This document shows positions 15,218-22,247 of a DNA stretch of 23,298 nucleotides, piece by piece. The position numbers and the translations under genes were made by a program. This DNA is from an uncultured Lachnospiraceae bacterium (GTDB taxonomy: Bacteria; Bacillota; Clostridia; Lachnospirales; Lachnospiraceae): the NCBI GenBank assembly GCA_902797705.1, contig CADBTX010000102.1, forward strand, positions 1 through 23,298, written 5' to 3'. Numbering within the stretch: position 1 is the first letter of the stretch; each line of letters begins with the position of its first letter. A model generated the notes under the pieces. That model was not told where the DNA came from. It was given only the letters and a program-made list of their open reading frames with translations, and did no database searches.

Positions 15218-16150
15218 ATGTCCATCGTAAGATTGAAACCCGCCTATTTTGATGATATGTGGGGCGGGAGCAAACTGAAAAAGGAGTATAACAAGTCAGA
15301 ATATCCGGGTTATGTGCTTTCGGAGACATGGGAACTGTCCTGTGACGAGGAGCACCCCACCATGATAGACAGCGGATCCTACAAGGGAAAGACCCTGAAG
15401 GAATTCTTCGAGGCGGAGGGGGAGAAGGCTCTCGGCACAAATTACAGCCGTTTTGATGAATGGCCTCTTTCCGTGAAGTTCATCGATGCCCACCAGAATA
15501 TCTCAATTAAGGTTCATCCCAGTGATGAATATGCCGATAAAAAAGGACTTCCGAAGGGAAATGACGAGTGCTGGTATATACTGGATGCCCTTCCCAATGC
15601 CGGTATCTTCTACGGGGTTGACAGAGATGTCACCATCGAAGAGTTTGAAAAGATGGTCAGGGACAACACCTTTAAGAAGGTACTTCACTTCCAGCCTGTT
15701 CAGAAGGGGGAGGTATACTACTGCGGTCCCGGACTCCTCCACTCCATCGGAGCCGGCCTTGTGGTGCTGGAAGTAAAGCAGATGAAGCAGGTAAAATACA
15801 GAGTTTATGACTTCGGACGGGTAAAGCCTGACGGAAGTCCCAGAGAACTCATGATAGATGAAGCAAAAGAAGCGGCTGTTCTTAAGAAGGACATTCCCCT
15901 CAAGGATATGCACGGCCACATCTGCGACTGTGATACCTTTAAGATCGATAAGGTACATGTGAACGGGGAGACTGATCTTAAGACCGACGGCAGCAGCTTC
16001 CATCATCTTCTCGTTATAGACGGGGATATGATTTTGACTTCGGATGATAAGAGGATGGAGCTCTTAAAGGGGAACGGGATCCTTATCACTGCGGATCACG
16101 GAGAATATAAGCTTAAGGGTCACGGAGATGCGCTTGTTATAACAGTCTGA
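15218..16150 (+). CDS. manA: Class I mannose-6-phosphate isomerase
   Basis: 310 residues. The cupin-type metal site is visible: QNISIKVHP (Gln93, His100), Glu117 in GNDECWYILDA, and His175 in GPGLLHSIGAG. The N-terminal WGG and SETWELSC motifs also match. It interconverts mannose 6-phosphate and fructose 6-phosphate, serving mannose use or GDP-mannose synthesis. The short form (about 310 residues) is typical of Firmicutes. AAAAGGAG (15202-15208) overlaps the dihydrofolate reductase stop and is well placed for the ATG at 15218. It belongs to the same transcript as its neighbours by spacing, although there is no obvious metabolic link. Confidence 0.93.
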   Translation: MSIVRLKPAYFDDMWGGSKLKKEYNKSEYPGYVLSETWELSCDEEHPTMIDSGSYKGKTLKEFFEAEGEKALGTNYSRFDEWPLSVKFIDAHQNISIKVHPSDEYADKKGLPKGNDECWYILDALPNAGIFYGVDRDVTIEEFEKMVRDNTFKKVLHFQPVQKGEVYYCGPGLLHSIGAGLVVLEVKQMKQVKYRVYDFGRVKPDGSPRELMIDEAKEAAVLKKDIPLKDMHGHICDCDTFKIDKVHVNGETDLKTDGSSFHHLLVIDGDMILTSDDKRMELLKGNGILITADHGEYKLKGHGDALVITV

Positions 16151-16173
16151 AGTGCCTTTTGTCTTTTCGTTTT

Positions 16174-17961
16174 ATGGATAAATCCTATGACAGTATTCCC
16201 ATGGGTGTGGTTCTTAAAACCCTGGGAAGCGAAATAAAGGAATTCAAATTTGATTCCATCATGACCCCGGTGTCCATGATATTTGAGGTCATAATGGAAA
16301 TGATCATACCATATCTCATGGCATCAATCATAGACAGGGGAGTTACGGTGGGTGATACGGGTCATATCCGTTCCACCGGAGCTGTCATGGTTGTTGTCGC
16401 CTTTCTCGGGCTCCTTTCAGGTATTATGGGAGCTCATTTTGGTGCAAAGGCTTCTGCGGGACTGGCGAAGAATTTAAGAAACCGGATGTTCGGAAATATC
16501 CAGAACTACAGCTTTCCGAACCTTGATAAGTACTCCACCGCCGGCCTTGTCACCAGACTCACAACAGATGTTTCCAATGTTCAGAACGCATACCAGATGA
16601 TACTCCGTATGTTCATGCGGGCTCCCTCATCAATAATCATCGCCATGGTGATGGCGTTCTATATCAATGCGAGGCTGTCCTTTATCTACCTTCTGGCAGT
16701 CCTTTTCCTTGCGGTCTTTGTTTTTGTACTTATGGGGCGGGTGACAAAGTATTTTGCAGAGGTATTCACAAAATATGATGACCTTAATGAGAGCGTACAG
16801 GAGAACGTCTCCGGCATAAGGGTCGTGAAGGCCTTTGTACGTGAGGAGTATGAAAAGAAAAAGTTCTTTTCCGCCACTGACAACATATATAGGATGTTTG
16901 TCAGGGCTGAGAAGATGGTCATATTGAACATGCCTGTCATGCAGTTTACAGTATATGCCTGCATCCTGCTTCTAAGCTGGTTCGGAGCAAATATGATAGT
17001 GGGGGGATCCCTTACCACCGGAGAGCTCATGAGTTTACTTGCCTACTGCATGAATATCCTTATGTCTCTTATGATGCTGTCAATGATATTTGTGATGGTG
17101 AGCATGTCCAGCGCCAGCGCCAGGCGTATTACGGAGGTTATTTTAGAAACGCCCGTTATCAAAAATCCGGAGGATCCGGTATATGAAGTGAAGGACGGAA
17201 GCATAGTCTTTGAAAAGGTGTCCTTTTCCTACTACGGAGAAAAGGGCGGCAGGGTATTAAAGGATATAGATCTTGAGATTAAGAGCGGCGAGACCATAGG
17301 AATGATAGGCGGTACCGGAAGCTCCAAGTCAAGCCTCATAAACCTGATAAGCAGGCTCTATGATGTTACTGCCGGATCGGTAAAGGTCGGGGGAAGGGAT
17401 GTTCGGGAATATGATCTAAAGGCACTTCGGGATAATGTGGCCCATGTCCTTCAGAAGAATGAGCTCTTTTCCGGAACCATACTGGATAATCTCCGCTGGG
17501 GCAGAGAGGATGCCACGGAAGAGGAATGCAGGGAAGCCTGCGCTCTTTCCTGCGCCGATGAGTTTATTGAAAGATTTCCCGGTAAATATGAGACCATGAT
17601 AGAGCAGGGAGGGGCGAATCTCTCCGGAGGCCAGAAGCAGAGACTCTGTATAGCGAGAGCCCTTCTGAAAAAGCCGAAGATACTGATCCTTGACGATTCC
17701 ACCTCGGCGGTGGATACGGCTACGGATGCGAAGATAAGACAGGGTTTCAGGGATTATATCCCGGGCACCACGAAGATCATCATCGCACAGAGAATATCGA
17801 GCGTTATGGATGCTGACCGCATCATTGTTATGGATGACGGGCGGATCTCGGGGTTTGCCCCGCATAGCGAGCTTCTTGAAAATAACAGTATCTACAGGGA
17901 TGTATACGAGTCCCAGTTCAGCGGAGCGGGTTTAAGCGACTTTGATGAGCAGGGAGCATGA
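16174..17961 (+). CDS. ABC exporter half, degenerate ATP-site subunit
   Basis: 595 residues: a six-helix exporter domain (about 20-320) and a nucleotide-binding domain (about 340-580). Walker A reads GGTGSSKSS and the signature LSGGQ is intact. Walker B is LILDDSTSAVD, with Asp (codon 17695-17697) where the catalytic Glu should be, and the switch residue is Gln (17788-17790, IAQRISS) instead of His. These changes are known from the degenerate-site subunit of heterodimeric exporters such as TM287/288 and BmrCD. The partner follows 33 bases downstream. The start is uncertain: ATG 16174 is chosen, TTG 16159 and ATG 16201 are in frame, and none has a clear ribosome site, so coupling to manA termination is likely. 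The substrate is unknown. Confidence 0.9.
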   Translation: MDKSYDSIPMGVVLKTLGSEIKEFKFDSIMTPVSMIFEVIMEMIIPYLMASIIDRGVTVGDTGHIRSTGAVMVVVAFLGLLSGIMGAHFGAKASAGLAKNLRNRMFGNIQNYSFPNLDKYSTAGLVTRLTTDVSNVQNAYQMILRMFMRAPSSIIIAMVMAFYINARLSFIYLLAVLFLAVFVFVLMGRVTKYFAEVFTKYDDLNESVQENVSGIRVVKAFVREEYEKKKFFSATDNIYRMFVRAEKMVILNMPVMQFTVYACILLLSWFGANMIVGGSLTTGELMSLLAYCMNILMSLMMLSMIFVMVSMSSASARRITEVILETPVIKNPEDPVYEVKDGSIVFEKVSFSYYGEKGGRVLKDIDLEIKSGETIGMIGGTGSSKSSLINLISRLYDVTAGSVKVGGRDVREYDLKALRDNVAHVLQKNELFSGTILDNLRWGREDATEEECREACALSCADEFIERFPGKYETMIEQGGANLSGGQKQRLCIARALLKKPKILILDDSTSAVDTATDAKIRQGFRDYIPGTTKIIIAQRISSVMDADRIIVMDDGRISGFAPHSELLENNSIYRDVYESQFSGAGLSDFDEQGA

Positions 17962-17982
17962 GCGATAAAAGCAGGTTTTTTT

Positions 17983-17987
17983 AGGAG
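17983..17987 (+). promoter_or_regulatory. Ribosome site supporting a TTG start
   Basis: AGGAG ends seven bases before TTG 17995. The first in-frame ATG comes about 30 codons later, after the conserved-looking N-terminal region has begun. Confidence 0.65.
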
Positions 17988-17994
17988 CATATAG

Positions 17995-19917
17995 TTGGCT
18001 GAAGAAAAGGTAAGAGAATTTCATGGGCGGAGACAGCCCCTTCCCGGAGTAAAGGTCAAAGACCCGGGAAAGATCTTCAAACGTATCATGGAACGGATAC
18101 TGAAGAGATACAGAGGGCGGATCGTCATAGTGATCATATGCATTTTTATCGGCGTGCTTTCCAGCGTTCAGGGCACCTTGTTTTTAAGGACCCTTATTGA
18201 CGGATATATCCTGCCCATGCTGCAGAATAACAGCCGTGATTTCAGTCCCCTCCTGAAGGCCATGACCAGGGTTGCCCTTATATATGCTCTTGGTATCGCA
18301 GCCGGGTACATACATCAGAGGCTGATGGTTGAGATATCCCAGGGGACCTTGAGGGATTTAAGGTGTGAGCTCTTTGAGAAGATGGAGAGCCTTCCTATAA
18401 AATATTTTGACACTCACGCCCACGGGGATATAATGTCAGTATATACAAATGATATTGACACACTGAGGCAGATGATAAGCCAGTCCCTGCCCCAGTTCCT
18501 GAATTCGCTGATAACAGTCGTCAGTGTACTTGTCAGCATGCTGTTTTTGAATATACCCCTTACCCTGCTTACACTATTCATGGTAGGTATATCTTTTTTT
18601 GCGTCAAAGACGGCGACTGGCATTTCCGGGAAATTCTTTAAATCCCAGCAGTCCTCCTTGGGATCCTTAAACGGATTTATTGAGGAGATGATGACGGGAC
18701 AGAAGGTGGTAAAGGTATTCTGCCATGAAGAAGAGGCTATAAGAGAATTCAGTAAAAGGAACGAGGAGCTGTTTCAAAGCTCCTATAATGCAAACCAGTA
18801 TTCCAATATACTGGGTCCCATAAATGCCCAGCTCGGCAATATAAGCTATGTCCTCTGCGCCGTATGCGGAGGCTTTCTTGCGGCAAGCGGTATTTCCGGG
18901 CTGACCCTCGGAGGACTGGCCTCCTTCCTTACATTTAACAGAAGCTTCAATATGCCTATCAGCCAGATCAGCACCCAGTTCAATTTTGTGATCATGGCCA
19001 TGGCAGGAGGTGAGAGGGTATTTGCCCTTCTCGACGAGGAGCCTGAGAAGGATGAGGGCTATGTGATGCTTGTTAATGCCGAAAGGAATGAGGACGGTTC
19101 CTTAAGGGAGACAGACAGGCGTACCGGGCTATGGGCCTGGAAGCACTATCACAGTGCCGAAGGTACCACAGACTACATAGAATTAAAGGGCGATATCACC
19201 ATGGACGGAGTGGATTTCTCCTATGACGGGAAGCGTACCGTACTCCATGATGTGAAGCTCTACGCCGTAAGCGGGCAGAAGATCGCCTTTGTGGGATCCA
19301 CGGGGGCCGGAAAGACCACCATAACGAATCTCATCAACCGCTTCTACGATATTCAGGACGGGAAGATCCGTTTTGACGGTATCAATATAAATAAGATAAA
19401 GAAGGGTGACCTTAGACGCTCCCTTGGTATGGTGCTGCAGGACACAAACCTCTTTACCGGCACCATAATGGAGAATATCCGTTTCGGAAGGCTGGATGCC
19501 ACTGACGAAGAGGTGATAAATGCGGCGAAGCTTGTAAGCGCCGATAACTTCATCAGAAATCTTCCGGAGGGGTATGACACTGTGATCACCGGGAACGGTG
19601 CATCCCTGTCCCAGGGACAGAGACAGCTCCTGTCCATTGCCAGGGCGGCCCTTGCCGATCCTCCGGCGCTCATCCTGGACGAGGCCACGAGCTCCATAGA
19701 TACCAGAACCGAGAAACAGATACAGGAGGGCATGGATTCCCTTATGAAAGGGCGCACGAGCTTTGTAATAGCTCACAGACTGTCCACTGTTAAGAACGCG
19801 GACTGTATCATGGTGCTGGAGAACGGCAGGATAAGGGAGAGGGGAAGCCACGAAGAACTCATGAAGGAAAAGGGCAGGTATTACCAGCTCTATACCGGAC
19901 TAAAGATAGCAAATTAA
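17995..19917 (+). CDS. ABC exporter half, catalytically competent subunit
   Basis: 640 residues with a TTG start. A basic N-terminal extension (1-40) precedes six transmembrane helices (about 42-335) and a nucleotide-binding domain (about 395-630). Walker A is GSTGAGKTT, Walker B is LILDEATSSID with the catalytic Glu present, and the switch His is in IAHRLST. The signature is LSQGQ (19606-19620) rather than LSGGQ. Together with the preceding subunit this gives one competent and one degenerate ATP site, as in heterodimeric multidrug exporters. Residues about 355-393 (with RTGLWAWKHYHS) form an insertion between membrane and ATPase domains. Substrates of such pairs are often drugs, lipids or peptides; not deducible here. 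No clear terminator is seen after the stop. Confidence 0.92.
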   Translation: MAEEKVREFHGRRQPLPGVKVKDPGKIFKRIMERILKRYRGRIVIVIICIFIGVLSSVQGTLFLRTLIDGYILPMLQNNSRDFSPLLKAMTRVALIYALGIAAGYIHQRLMVEISQGTLRDLRCELFEKMESLPIKYFDTHAHGDIMSVYTNDIDTLRQMISQSLPQFLNSLITVVSVLVSMLFLNIPLTLLTLFMVGISFFASKTATGISGKFFKSQQSSLGSLNGFIEEMMTGQKVVKVFCHEEEAIREFSKRNEELFQSSYNANQYSNILGPINAQLGNISYVLCAVCGGFLAASGISGLTLGGLASFLTFNRSFNMPISQISTQFNFVIMAMAGGERVFALLDEEPEKDEGYVMLVNAERNEDGSLRETDRRTGLWAWKHYHSAEGTTDYIELKGDITMDGVDFSYDGKRTVLHDVKLYAVSGQKIAFVGSTGAGKTTITNLINRFYDIQDGKIRFDGININKIKKGDLRRSLGMVLQDTNLFTGTIMENIRFGRLDATDEEVINAAKLVSADNFIRNLPEGYDTVITGNGASLSQGQRQLLSIARAALADPPALILDEATSSIDTRTEKQIQEGMDSLMKGRTSFVIAHRLSTVKNADCIMVLENGRIRERGSHEELMKEKGRYYQLYTGLKIAN

Positions 19918-19957
19918 CCTGACGGAAAAAAGTCTGTAATAATTATTAAAAAATTTT

Positions 19958-19985
19958 TAAAACCTTTTTCGCCTGGGGTTGTACT
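19958..19985 (+). promoter_or_regulatory. ECF-sigma-like promoter for the sigma-factor gene
   Basis: TAAAAC (19958-19963) followed by a CTTTTT tract, a 16-base spacer, and TGTACT (19980-19985). This resembles ECF promoters of the SigW type (TGAAAC-N16-CGTA), with one mismatch in each core, and suggests autoregulation. A sigma-A reading with TATAGT (19985-19990) as -10 is possible but lacks a -35. The leader would be about 225 bases. Confidence 0.4.
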
Positions 19986-20015
19986 ATAGTATAGCCGATT
20001 AAAAAAGGGTAATTT

Positions 20016-20180
20016 CCCGGAATGCTCTGAACGGAGACCGGGCAGCTTTTGTTTTTTGAGATGCAATGTGCCTTGCATTGAGAGAAATGGGGGATGTTTG
20101 GACGAAGGGCAAGGGACTTTCGGGGATAAAACCTCATCTCACAGCACCGGATAAAGGTGCTGTGGGATTTCAAGATGAGA
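20016..20180 (+). promoter_or_regulatory. Structured 5' leader with three hairpins
   Basis: Hairpin 1: CCCGG (20016-20020) with CCGGG (20038-20042), with CTC/GAG inside. Hairpin 2: ATGCAA (20061-20066) with TTGCAT (20073-20078). Hairpin 3: nested, CTCATCT (20133-20139) with AGATGAG (20173-20179), enclosing CACAGCACC (20140-20148) with GGTGCTGTG (20156-20164) around a seven-base loop. A consensus AAAGGAGG (20185-20192) follows but is 22 bases from the ATG; GGAG (20204-20207) is the well-spaced site. I recognise no known riboswitch class. Confidence 0.45.
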
Positions 20181-20214
20181 CACCAAAGGAGGAAAAGGTA
20201 ATCGGAGCTAGATA

Positions 20215-22173
20215 ATGGAAGTTGATCCTAAGCTCAAATCGGCTGTTGAAAAACTTAAGAGCGGGAATGATGAAGCCTTTAACGAGGTATATCAGAAGAC
20301 TTACAACTATGTATACTTCCGCGCAAAGCAGGTCATGAAGAATGAAGATGACGCTATGGACCTGATGCAGATAGTGTATATGGAGGCGTATAAGTCCATC
20401 AAGAACCTTGATAAGGCGGAGAGTGTTTATTCCTGGCTCAGTTCGATTACCTTCAGGCAGGGAATGAAGATATTCCAGAAAAAGAAAGAAATATTGCTGG
20501 ATGAGGACTTCGAGAACATTTTTGATTCTGTGGAGACCTCAGACATCGATTCCAGGCCGGAGCTCTCACTGGAGAGGAAGGAGCAGCAGCGGCTTGTGGC
20601 TGAGCTCATTGACTCTCTTCCCGAAGTACAGCGCGCCACCATGGTGGCTTTCTATTATGACAATATAAAGATCGAAGAGATCGCCGAAGTTATGGACTGC
20701 TCTGTAGGAACCGTAAAGAGCAGGCTTAGTTATGCGAGACAGGCTCTTAAAAAGAAGCTGGAAGCTGCCGAAAAGAACGGCGGCGTAAAGGGTGCGGGCA
20801 AGATGGCTCTCACCGGAGCGGTGATCTTCGGAGCGGTTCAGATATTATCTGAGGAAACGGTTTTAGCGGCACCGGTTGCGGCAGGTGTTTTCACCAACAT
20901 CTGTTCCGGACTTGGTATAGCTGCTACGGGTGCGGCGATAGCCGGTACGGCACTTGCCGGAGGCGCAGGTATATCTGCGGCAACGGGTACGGTGGCAGGT
21001 ACGGCGACTGCTGCGGGCATAGCCGGAACAGCAGCGGCCGGAACAGCAGCTACAGCGGCAGGGACTGCAGCTACGGCAGCAGGTACTGCGGCGGCGGCAG
21101 GAGCAGGGACGGCAGCTGCGGGAACAGCGGCCGGCGCTGCAGGAGCGGCGGCAGGTACGGCGGCAACGGCAGCAGGAACGGCTGCGGCGGGCGCAGGAGC
21201 TGCAAAGGGTCTTGCAGTGGCAGTGGCAGTAGCGGTAGCCGGAACCGGAGGTACGGTAGGTACCACGATCTACAGGAATTCGGTATCATCTGCGGATAAG
21301 GTTTCCGCCAATGAGGAAGCGGACTTTGATGCAGTAGACATAATCGAGAGCACGGTAAGTACAGATGTTGAGGAGACGGTTGCAGGCCTTGAGACTCCTA
21401 CAGAGGGTATCATCCCTACGGAAGAGGCTTCCACCATTCCTTCTCCCGAGAATGAGGGCGTGGAGACATCAGGTACCGAGACACCGGGAGAAAACGGAAA
21501 AGAGGTCAGCGCTAACCTGATCGACGAGACAGCCGGGACCGAGGAAACTCCTTCAGAAGATGAGGATGAAGAGGACGAGTACGGCATGTCAAAGAAGCTA
21601 AAGAAGCATATCGCTTCTGCAGTTGCTTCCCTCTTTATGGCAGGCTCGGGCAATCTGGTGAGCGGTGCTGTGACCAATGAAAATCTGGAAGCGGCATACA
21701 TCCTTGAGAATTCGCTTTTCAAATCCAAAAAGGAGATACGTTCACTTTCCGGCAATTCCATATTCTTAAGCAGGCCGCAGGTCAATAATTCCATTAAGGA
21801 AGGTGATGTGATCATCGTGGACGGTACCTTTGATGTGGGAAGGACCGATGAGAACGGCAATATCCTCTATGAGAATTTCGCCTTTGTATTAAAGGGCACT
21901 AAGTCAGAGGACAAGGGCGTCTTCGGACACTTCAATGCATCGGATCTTTCCATCAGCCGCATAGGTGAGAAGCTGGAAGACCTGAGCGCGTTGGATAATA
22001 AGAAGGAGACGGCTTCCGTAAACGAAGCTCCGAAGAAGGAGGAGGCGATCGTTGAAAACCCGCTTCCCGTTCCGGAGCAGGGGATAGAAATACCGCATTC
22101 CGAGATACCGGAGACGGAGGGGCTCGTCCTTGTTGAACAGGGCGGCGGCACCGTATCCGAGGGCGGTTCATGA
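20215..22173 (+). CDS. ECF-type sigma factor fused to Ala/Gly/Thr tract and membrane-linked C-terminal domain
   Basis: 652 residues, more than three times an ordinary ECF sigma factor. Residues 20-90 are sigma region 2 (DDAMDLMQIVYMEAYKS, YSWLSSITFRQ) and 125-182 are region 4 with its helix-turn-helix (IEEIAEVMDCSVGTVKSRL). A linker (183-200) leads to residues 215-330, which hold no charged residue at all; 261-330 consist only of Ala (41), Gly (15), Thr (13) and one Ile. Lys331 then precedes a hydrophobic AVAVAVAVAG segment (333-350), a likely membrane helix. An acidic Thr/Glu/Pro linker (360-457) follows, then a C-terminal domain (459-580) and a Glu/Pro-rich tail. An in-frame TAG at 20209-20211 fixes the start. 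No anti-sigma gene adjoins it. Probably a membrane-tethered sigma factor released or modulated by an envelope signal (inference). Confidence 0.85.
   Translation: MEVDPKLKSAVEKLKSGNDEAFNEVYQKTYNYVYFRAKQVMKNEDDAMDLMQIVYMEAYKSIKNLDKAESVYSWLSSITFRQGMKIFQKKKEILLDEDFENIFDSVETSDIDSRPELSLERKEQQRLVAELIDSLPEVQRATMVAFYYDNIKIEEIAEVMDCSVGTVKSRLSYARQALKKKLEAAEKNGGVKGAGKMALTGAVIFGAVQILSEETVLAAPVAAGVFTNICSGLGIAATGAAIAGTALAGGAGISAATGTVAGTATAAGIAGTAAAGTAATAAGTAATAAGTAAAAGAGTAAAGTAAGAAGAAAGTAATAAGTAAAGAGAAKGLAVAVAVAVAGTGGTVGTTIYRNSVSSADKVSANEEADFDAVDIIESTVSTDVEETVAGLETPTEGIIPTEEASTIPSPENEGVETSGTETPGENGKEVSANLIDETAGTEETPSEDEDEEDEYGMSKKLKKHIASAVASLFMAGSGNLVSGAVTNENLEAAYILENSLFKSKKEIRSLSGNSIFLSRPQVNNSIKEGDVIIVDGTFDVGRTDENGNILYENFAFVLKGTKSEDKGVFGHFNASDLSISRIGEKLEDLSALDNKKETASVNEAPKKEEAIVENPLPVPEQGIEIPHSEIPETEGLVLVEQGGGTVSEGGS
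20995..21204 (+). repeat. Low-complexity Ala/Gly/Thr-coding tract
   Basis: The 70 codons for residues 261-330 of the sigma-factor fusion encode tandem AGTAATA-like heptads and shorter AGTAA units. Synonymous codons are mixed freely (GCA, GCG, GCT, GCC for Ala; GGA, GGT, GGC, GGG for Gly), so the peptide pattern is more regular than the DNA. GC-rich GCN/GGN/ACN runs make open frames on the other strand that are not genes. Confidence 0.85.
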
Positions 22174-22214
22174 ATCAGGATTATTTCACGGAGAGAGTAA
22201 ATTAAAGGATAAAG

Positions 22215-22247
22215 AAAAAGCAGTCCGGATCTAATGGACTGCTTTTT
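22215..22247. terminator. Bidirectional intrinsic terminator
   Basis: AAAAAGCAGTCC (22215-22226) and GGACTGCTTTTT (22236-22247) form a perfect 12-base stem with a nine-base loop. A-rich and T-rich arms give a U run on both strands, so it can end the sigma-factor transcript and the opposing aminotransferase transcript. The right arm contains the last codons of the aminotransferase. Confidence 0.85.

Noticed and set aside
17695..17697. Asp in Walker B of the first exporter half as an inactivating mutation or pseudogene sign
   Set aside because: The same change is normal in degenerate-site subunits, and the partner carries the complementary LSQGQ change.
19183..19851. 222-codon minus-strand open frame over the ABC ATPase domain
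   Set aside because: Shadow frame of a gene with intact Walker A, signature and Walker B motifs.
19994..20001. GCCGATTA in the sigma-factor leader as a SigD -10 box
   Set aside because: The position 15 bases upstream is GGGG instead of TAAA.
20016..20180. Leader as a known riboswitch (c-di-GMP, c-di-AMP or THF type)
   Set aside because: Conserved core motifs of these classes as I remember them are not present; only generic hairpins can be supported.
20838..21289. Long Ala/Pro- or Leu/Pro-rich open frames opposite the sigma-factor repeat tract
   Set aside because: They are shadows of the GC-rich GCN/GGN/ACN codons of the sense gene; no ribosome site and no recognisable domain.
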